From Bacillota bacterium (GTDB lineage Bacteria; Bacillota; UBA4882; UBA8346), in NCBI GenBank assembly GCA_003501365.1, contig DNPP01000389.1:1-9271 (forward strand): a DNA stretch of 9,271 nt, given 5' to 3'. Positions within the stretch are counted from its first letter, which is position 1, and each line of letters opens with the position of its first letter. Under the pieces are notes generated by a model, which saw only the letters and a list, made by a program, of their open reading frames with translations, was not told the origin of the DNA and searched no databases. Below, piece after piece: positions 4,392 through 9,271 of this stretch. The position numbers and the translations under genes are program-made.

Positions 4392-6323
4392 ATGGGGAAA
4401 TATTACATTACCACACCGATTTATTATCCCAGTGATAACTTGCATATCGGGCATGCCTATACGACCATTGCTGCAGATGCATTGGCTCGCTATCACCGCC
4501 AAATTGGCGATCAAGTCTGGTTCTTAACCGGCACTGATGAACATGGTCAGAAGATTCAAAGAAAAGCAGGGGCTGCCGGAGTGAGTCCTCAGGCTTATGT
4601 CGACGGAATAGTAGCCAATATTAAAGATTTATGGCAAAGACTACAAATATCCAATGATGATTTTATCCGCACTACCGAGAAACGACATGAAAAAGCCGTC
4701 CAGGCTATCTTCGAACAGTTATATCGACAAGGCGATATTTATAAGAGTGAGTATGAAGGATGGTATTGTACGCCCTGCGAAGCTTTTTGGACGGAGCGTC
4801 AACTCAAAGAGGGAAAATGTCCGGATTGTGGCCGCGATGTGGAGTTGGTCAAAGAGGAAAGTTATTTTCTCCGGGTATCCAAATATGCGGATCGTCTGAT
4901 CAAACATATCGAAGAAAACCCCGAATTTATCCAGCCCGTTTCCCGTAAAAATGAAATGGTGAATAACTTTTTAAAACCCGGCTTGGAGGATCTATGCGTC
5001 TCCAGAACCACGTTTGATTGGGGTATCAAGGTTCCTTTTGACAGTAAACATGTGGTATACGTATGGCTTGACGCTCTTTCCAATTATATCACCGCATTAG
5101 GCTATCCGGAAAAGACCGACTTATATTGTAAATATTGGCCGGCCGATCTGCATTTGGTGGGTAAGGAGATTGTTAGATTTCATACCATTACCTGGCCGAT
5201 TATTTTGATGGCATTGGGACTGCCGTTACCGAAACGGGTTTTTGGCCATGGCTGGTTGGTGCTGGATGGCGGGAAAATGTCCAAATCTAAAGGGAATGTG
5301 ATTGACCCGGTATTGTTAATTGATAAGTATGGTTTAGACGCCATTCGTTATTATTTATTGCGGGAGATTCCGTTCGGTTCCGACGGTTATTATACTGAAG
5401 ATGCCCTAATTCTGCGGATTAACACCGATCTGGCCAATGATCTGGGGAATCTGCTGCATCGAACCCTTTCGATGATTGAAAAATTTAACCAGGGAGTTGT
5501 ACCAAGCCCCGGCACTTATCAGGATTTGGATCAACAAGTGATTAAACAATCCCAGGAGAGTTTGATCGAGCTCAAAGCGGCAATGGAGAAATTAGAGATC
5601 AATACCGCCCTGGCAGCTATTTTTAAATTAGTCAGCCGAGCCAATAAATACATTGATGAAGCTGCACCGTGGGCTTTGGCAAAAAACCCTGATTTGCAGG
5701 AGCGTTTACATACCGTGCTTTATACCATGAGTGAAACTTTACGGTTGGTCGCGGTGTATTTAGTCCCGTTTTTAGTAGAGACTCCGGCCAAAATATGGGA
5801 ACAATTGGGACTTAGCGGTTCGCCGAGTAGCTTGGAGTATAACGATGCTATTAAATGGGGTTGGTTGAAACCGGGGGTCCAAACCCGGAAGGGAAATCCG
5901 ATTTTTCCTCGGATTGAAGTGGAAAAACCAAAGGAGGAACAACCTGTGGAACAGAAAATCGCAGTACCGGAAAAATCTCCGGCGACCCAGGAAACCGGGC
6001 AAATTACGATTGATGAATTCTCACGTATTGATTTGCGAATTGCCAAGGTAATTGAGGCCGAAAAGGTAGAAGGGTCCGACAAATTACTTAAATTGAAAGT
6101 CAAGGTTTTGGGTGCGGAACGTCAGATAGTGGCCGGGATTGCCCAGCATTATCAAGCCAGCGATATGGTTGGCAAAGAAATTGTAGTGGTGGCTAATTTG
6201 AAGCCTGCCAAGTTACGGGGATTACTTTCCGAAGGTATGTTATTAGCCGCTTCCAACGATCAGGGGCAATTGGCCTTGGTTACTCCTGAATCCATGATTG
6301 GCGAAGGCGCTAAGGTAAGATAA
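4392..6323 (+). CDS. metG: Methionyl-tRNA synthetase with C-terminal tRNA-binding domain
   Basis: MetG charges tRNA-Met with methionine (EC 6.1.1.10) in the cytoplasm. The class I signatures are HIGH (residues 18-21) and KMSKS (295-299). A zinc knob in the connective peptide has two CxxC pairs, C126/C129 and C143/C146, the single-knuckle four-cysteine form. An alpha-helical anticodon-binding domain follows (about 350-500), then a Pro/Glu/Lys-rich linker (about 500-535) and an EMAP-II/Trbd-like domain (about 536-643, with IDLRIAKVIEAEKV and LRGLLSEGMLLAA). At 643 residues it is full length for this homodimeric type. A TTG at 4386 is in frame, but AGGAGG at 4377-4382 is 9 nt from the ATG at 4392 and only 3 nt from the TTG, so the ATG is chosen. 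Expression should be controlled by the upstream T-box. The stop codon overlaps the tatD start (TAATG), indicating translational coupling. Confidence 0.97.
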   Translation: MGKYYITTPIYYPSDNLHIGHAYTTIAADALARYHRQIGDQVWFLTGTDEHGQKIQRKAGAAGVSPQAYVDGIVANIKDLWQRLQISNDDFIRTTEKRHEKAVQAIFEQLYRQGDIYKSEYEGWYCTPCEAFWTERQLKEGKCPDCGRDVELVKEESYFLRVSKYADRLIKHIEENPEFIQPVSRKNEMVNNFLKPGLEDLCVSRTTFDWGIKVPFDSKHVVYVWLDALSNYITALGYPEKTDLYCKYWPADLHLVGKEIVRFHTITWPIILMALGLPLPKRVFGHGWLVLDGGKMSKSKGNVIDPVLLIDKYGLDAIRYYLLREIPFGSDGYYTEDALILRINTDLANDLGNLLHRTLSMIEKFNQGVVPSPGTYQDLDQQVIKQSQESLIELKAAMEKLEINTALAAIFKLVSRANKYIDEAAPWALAKNPDLQERLHTVLYTMSETLRLVAVYLVPFLVETPAKIWEQLGLSGSPSSLEYNDAIKWGWLKPGVQTRKGNPIFPRIEVEKPKEEQPVEQKIAVPEKSPATQETGQITIDEFSRIDLRIAKVIEAEKVEGSDKLLKLKVKVLGAERQIVAGIAQHYQASDMVGKEIVVVANLKPAKLRGLLSEGMLLAASNDQGQLALVTPESMIGEGAKVR

Positions 6324-7087
6324 TGTGGATTGACAGCCATAGTCATTTAAATGATCAAGCATACCAGGATGATTATCCGGCGGTTATTAAAGCGGCGGTT
6401 GATAATGGGATTACAGCCATGTTGGTCGTGGGCTACGATCTGGATTCATCCAGGCGGGCCATTGCGTTAGCTAAGGAGTATCCAATGATTTGGGCTACTG
6501 TGGGAGTTCATCCTCAGGATGCCAAGTCATGGAATACCGATGCTGCCGCAGAATTGACCGGGTTGCTCGCTGAGCCCAAAGTGGTGGCGGTAGGAGAGAT
6601 TGGACTGGATTATCATTATCTTGATTCATCAAGGGATGAACAGCTTAAAGCCTTTCTGGAACAAATACAACTCGCCAAGGAGTATAATAAACCAATTATT
6701 ATTCATGACCGGGAAGCTCATCAAGATACCTATACCGTATTGAATGAGGGAAAATTAGGCCCGGCAGGCGGCGTAATGCATTGTTTCAGTGGAAGTCGTG
6801 AGTTGGCGTCGGGATTCTTAAAATTGGGTTTACATATTTCTTTTGCAGGACCTTTGACATTCACAAATGCCGAGAAATTACGAAGTGTGGCTGCTGAAAT
6901 ACCGCTTAACCGGCTCCTTGTGGAGACTGACTGTCCGTATTTGACGCCTCATCCTTTTCGGGGCCGCCGTAATGAGCCGTTACGGGTGGCATTAGTGGGG
7001 GAAAAACTGGCTGAGGTCAAGCAATTACCGGTTGACCGGGTAATGGAGGCCACCATCGCTAATACTAAAGCTTTGTTTAGGATTTAG
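6323..7087 (+). CDS. tatD: TatD family metal-dependent DNase
   Basis: TatD-type enzymes are metal-dependent hydrolases with a TIM-barrel fold; characterised members are 3'-5' exonucleases acting on DNA or damaged nucleic acid and D-aminoacyl-tRNA deacylase activity has been reported for relatives. The substrate here is not visible from sequence. All expected metal ligands are present: DSHSHL (H6, H8), GEIGLDYH with E92, IIHDREA with H128, MHCFSG with H153 and ETDCPYLTPHPFRGRRNEP with D203. At 254 residues it has the usual length. It begins within the metG stop codon (TAATG, 1-nt overlap), with AAGG at 6312-6315 as a weak ribosome binding site inside metG, so it is translationally coupled to metG and shares the T-box. 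The metG-tatD order is conserved in many Bacillota. Confidence 0.95.
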   Translation: MWIDSHSHLNDQAYQDDYPAVIKAAVDNGITAMLVVGYDLDSSRRAIALAKEYPMIWATVGVHPQDAKSWNTDAAAELTGLLAEPKVVAVGEIGLDYHYLDSSRDEQLKAFLEQIQLAKEYNKPIIIHDREAHQDTYTVLNEGKLGPAGGVMHCFSGSRELASGFLKLGLHISFAGPLTFTNAEKLRSVAAEIPLNRLLVETDCPYLTPHPFRGRRNEPLRVALVGEKLAEVKQLPVDRVMEATIANTKALFRI

Positions 7088-7139
7088 GAAACTATTTGGA
7101 AATTCGATAATATTTATGTAAATATAAGGAAGTCTGGTC

Positions 7140-7757
7140 ATGACAAAGAAAGATCAACAAGATAAAGAACGGGCTATGATAATTGCTTATCCGCTCAACG
7201 ACGCCCTCTATTTAAATATCACCAATCGCTGTACCAATAATTGCCGTTTTTGTATTCGGGAAACAGCCGGCGGCGTGGGCTACAATCTCTGGCTCAAACA
7301 AGAGCCGACTGCAGAGGAGATTATTGCGTTCATTGGTGAACCTACCCGTTACCGGGAGATTGTTTTTTGTGGTTATGGTGAGCCATTGATGCGGCCGGAG
7401 GTAGTGGTCGAAGTATCCCGTTATTTAAAAAATTATCCGGTGCGGGTTCGGTTGAATACCAACGGATTGGCGGATCTGTTTTTAGGTTATGATATCCTAC
7501 CCCAACTGGAGGGGTTGATCGATGTGATATCGATAAGCTTAAATGCCGGGGACGCCCAATCATATCAAGAACTCACCGGGACCGGATTTGGAACAGCCGC
7601 TTTTGATGGCGTTTTGAATTTTATTCGCCGCAGCAAACAAGTTTTCCCCAAAGTAATTGCCTCGGTAGTCCGTTACCCGGGGGTAGATATTGAGAAAGCT
7701 GCTTCCCTGGCCAATGCCTTGGGGGTTGAATTTCGAGTACGGGAATTTTCGGAATGA
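7140..7757 (+). CDS. TatD-linked radical SAM protein
   Basis: A radical SAM enzyme of 205 residues. The cluster motif is CTNNCRFC (C31, C35, C38), the standard CxxxCxxC that binds a 4Fe-4S cluster and SAM. GYGEP (78-82) corresponds to the GGE SAM-binding motif, RLNTNGL (104-110) and ISISLNAG (130-137) match later barrel strands. There is no room for a SPASM-type auxiliary cluster domain and only one other cysteine (C77). From memory it matches the family described as TatD-associated radical SAM (TIGR04038), defined by its position next to tatD; no reaction is known to me. AAGGAAG (7126-7132) lies 7 nt before the ATG. It follows tatD by 52 nt and precedes the 3D-domain gene by 77 nt. An AT-rich inverted repeat (7110-7125) sits just before its ribosome binding site. 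Radical SAM class is certain, the substrate is unknown. Confidence 0.9.
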   Translation: MTKKDQQDKERAMIIAYPLNDALYLNITNRCTNNCRFCIRETAGGVGYNLWLKQEPTAEEIIAFIGEPTRYREIVFCGYGEPLMRPEVVVEVSRYLKNYPVRVRLNTNGLADLFLGYDILPQLEGLIDVISISLNAGDAQSYQELTGTGFGTAAFDGVLNFIRRSKQVFPKVIASVVRYPGVDIEKAASLANALGVEFRVREFSE

Positions 7758-7834
7758 ATAATTTACAGCAGGATTTTATTGGGAGTTAACGAATTCATCT
7801 ATAGCTTGGTATTTATCTCAAGAGGGGGGTCAGA

Positions 7835-8869
7835 ATGAAGGTAAAGATAATCAATGGCCGATGGAAAAAGAGATTCCACGATTATATGTACATAGGAATT
7901 GGGTCGGTATTGGGCGTCGCTTTATTTGGCTTTGTTTCATATGTTGTCGCTCTTGATCGGGTGGTGCTGCACGTAGATGGGGAGACCTTACAGTACCACA
8001 CCCTGAGTACCGATGTGGCTGATGTATTACATGAGAAAGAAATTATCCTACGATCAGGCGATATAGTAAAGCCCCAACTGAAAACTCCGGTAACCGAGAA
8101 TATGCAAATCCAAGTCATCCGTGCTTTTTTAGTCAAAATTAAGATTAATGGTCAAACCACCGAGTTTAACACCGTTGCCAAACCGGTTAAATCGGTTTTA
8201 ACTACAGCCGGAATAAAGTGCGGTAAGGATGATAAAATTTCACCGGCGCCGGATGTGATGGTCAAACCGGGTGATAAGATTAAAGTTGTAAAGGTTAATA
8301 CCGCAATCATTACCAAACAAATTACGATCAATCCAGCCACGGAGTATCGTAAAGATAAAGATTTGGAGCGCGGTGAAGAAAAGATCCTAAGCCAAGGTAA
8401 ACCGGGCCTGGCTGAGCGACAAGTAAAAGTAGTTTATGAGGACGGCAGGGAAGTGAACCGTTACCGGCTGGCGGAAAAATTAATCCGGCCGATGGAAAAT
8501 AAGGTAATTGCCAGAGGTATTCGTACAGTAATACGAACTTTAGAGACATCAAGAGGTTCTTTCCGTTATATGGAAGTTAAAAATATGCTTGCTACCGCTT
8601 ACTACCCCGGACCGGAAAGTTGCGGCATATATGCGAAATACGGCCAGACGTATACCGGCAAAAAAGCCGGCTTCGGACTGGTTGCGGTCGATCCCCGGGT
8701 GATTAAATTAGGAACTATGTTGTATATCGAGGGATACGGCAGGGCTGAGGCCGCCGATATCGGAGGGGCCATTAAAGGCAACCGTATTGACCTATGTTAT
8801 GAAACCTATCGCGAAGCAGCAATGTATGGCTCAAAACGAATCAAGGTCTATATTTTAACCGACCAATAA
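7835..8869 (+). CDS. yabE: YabE-like G5 and 3D domain protein, membrane-anchored cell-wall enzyme
   Basis: This 344-residue protein has a short basic N-terminus, one hydrophobic segment (about 18-40) acting as membrane anchor or uncleaved signal, two ubiquitin-like DUF348 repeats (about 43-97 and 100-154), a G5 domain (about 156-230) and a C-terminal 3D domain (about 250-341). The three aspartates that name the 3D domain are D286 (VAVDPRVI), D308 (AADIGGAIKG) and D319 (RIDLCY). The fold is that of MltA/Sps-type lytic transglycosylases, so it probably cuts peptidoglycan outside the membrane; the family resembles the resuscitation-promoting factor RpfB in layout. Bacillus YabE is longer, with more DUF348 repeats, as I recall. 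AGGGGGG (7823-7829), 5 nt before the ATG, is a strong ribosome binding site. It lies after metG-tatD as in Bacillus and ends at a terminator. No convincing separate promoter is seen in the 77-nt gap. Confidence 0.92.
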   Translation: MKVKIINGRWKKRFHDYMYIGIGSVLGVALFGFVSYVVALDRVVLHVDGETLQYHTLSTDVADVLHEKEIILRSGDIVKPQLKTPVTENMQIQVIRAFLVKIKINGQTTEFNTVAKPVKSVLTTAGIKCGKDDKISPAPDVMVKPGDKIKVVKVNTAIITKQITINPATEYRKDKDLERGEEKILSQGKPGLAERQVKVVYEDGREVNRYRLAEKLIRPMENKVIARGIRTVIRTLETSRGSFRYMEVKNMLATAYYPGPESCGIYAKYGQTYTGKKAGFGLVAVDPRVIKLGTMLYIEGYGRAEAADIGGAIKGNRIDLCYETYREAAMYGSKRIKVYILTDQ

Positions 8870-8884
8870 AATAGTTAATCAAGT

Positions 8885-8910
8885 ACCCCGGTGAGTTTGC
8901 CGGGGTTTTT
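8885..8910 (+). terminator. Intrinsic terminator after yabE
   Basis: CCCCGG (8886-8891) pairs with CCGGGG (8900-8905) around an 8-nt loop, and TTTTT (8906-8910) follows. It lies 16 nt after the yabE stop codon and closes the metG to yabE unit. Confidence 0.9.
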
Positions 8911-9024
8911 AATTTAGAAGTTTAAATAAAATCGAAACCAAATACTAGCCGGCAGGGAAAACATGCTGAAAAAAGAATTACATAAAAAGAATTTTAATTC
9001 AATTTAATCGAGGTAGAATCAGCT

Positions 9025-9271
9025 TTGCGTAAAACTATTCTCTTGGCGGTTTTAACCTTAGTTCTGCCGTTTTCCTTGGCATATTCAGTTTATCCGGATA
9101 CCATTTGCTGGGAAAACAACCCGGATTATCCCCATGAGCATTCGGCAGTCGATATGAGTTATCTCAACAATTACGACATTAATAAGAACGGCATTGTTTA
9201 CGTCCAAGACGGCCACTTCCGGACCAAACAGGGCCGGATGAATTTTTTTGGGACCAATCTGACTTTTGAGG
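9025..9271 (+). CDS. Secreted protein, possible glycoside hydrolase, 5' fragment
   Basis: An open frame runs from a TTG at 9025 to the window edge without a stop; 82 residues are visible. GAGG at 9010-9013 lies 11 nt upstream. The N-terminus is a clear Sec signal peptide: MRK, a hydrophobic core at residues 5-18, and a likely cleavage after SLA (residue 19) or shortly beyond. The mature part reads SAVDMSYLN, then IVYVQDGHFRTKQGRMNFFGTNLTFE. The pattern DGHF followed by a glycine, an aromatic pair and GTNL resembles the start of large secreted TIM-barrel (cellulase-like) proteins, where it reads GxRxRFWGTNLTF; this is recognition from memory and not proven. There is no ATG alternative nearby, and the signal peptide starts right at the TTG, which supports this start. 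It is separated from yabE by a terminator; no firm promoter is seen in 8911-9024. Confidence 0.65.
   Translation, partial: MRKTILLAVLTLVLPFSLAYSVYPDTICWENNPDYPHEHSAVDMSYLNNYDINKNGIVYVQDGHFRTKQGRMNFFGTNLTFE

Noticed and set aside
7758..7834. Promoter for the 3D-domain gene starting with TTTACA at 7762
   Set aside because: No acceptable -10 hexamer is found 16-18 bp downstream; readthrough from the upstream genes is simpler.
8963..9007. 14-codon ATG frame upstream of the last gene, a possible leader peptide
   Set aside because: The ribosome binding site is poor, the composition is lysine/asparagine-rich as expected from A-rich DNA, and nothing suggests attenuation.
9052..9084. Alternative starts for the secreted protein inside the signal peptide
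   Set aside because: Internal TTG and CTG codons would remove the basic N-terminus of the signal peptide and have no ribosome binding site.

Overview
The window looks like chromosome of an endospore-forming, low-to-mid GC Bacillota (Firmicute), probably a Clostridia-like anaerobe. I base this on an AbrB with a cysteine-rich tail, a spore-associated SPOCS/DUF3794 protein, a perfect Spo0A box in the abrB leader, a T-box controlling metG, and a G5/3D cell-wall protein. I cannot name a genus. I see no insertion sequence, phage gene, CRISPR array, tRNA or rRNA.

Layout. 1-660: the SPOCS/DUF3794 gene, a strong intrinsic terminator, then a consensus extended -10 promoter lying almost on top of the next start codon. 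661-1008: a 100-residue acidic protein of unknown function, apparently read from a leaderless mRNA, with its own terminator. 1049-3623: cbiG, cobO and rsmI in the same direction with no terminator between them; two corrinoid genes run into a 16S rRNA methyltransferase. 3592-3945: abrB on the minus strand, convergent with rsmI. The two genes overlap by 4 nt and the abrB terminator is embedded in the last codons of rsmI. 3869-4391: a divergent regulatory region with the abrB promoter (palindrome in the spacer, Spo0A box downstream), the metG promoter and a complete methionine T-box leader. 4392-8910: metG, tatD, a TatD-linked radical SAM gene and a YabE-like 3D-domain gene, closed by a terminator. 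9025-9271: the 5' end of a secreted protein, possibly a glycoside hydrolase, cut by the window edge.

The order rsmI / abrB (opposite strand) / metG / tatD / yabE matches the Bacillus subtilis yabC-abrB-metS-yabD-yabE neighbourhood. Differences are the cbiG-cobO pair upstream, the radical SAM gene between tatD and yabE, and the absence of rnmV-ksgA directly after yabE. Most of the window is therefore a conserved housekeeping block (translation, rRNA modification, transition-state control, cell wall). The least explained parts are the leaderless small gene, the TatD-linked radical SAM protein, the cis elements around abrB, and the divergent CbiG motif. I found no convincing new multi-gene system.
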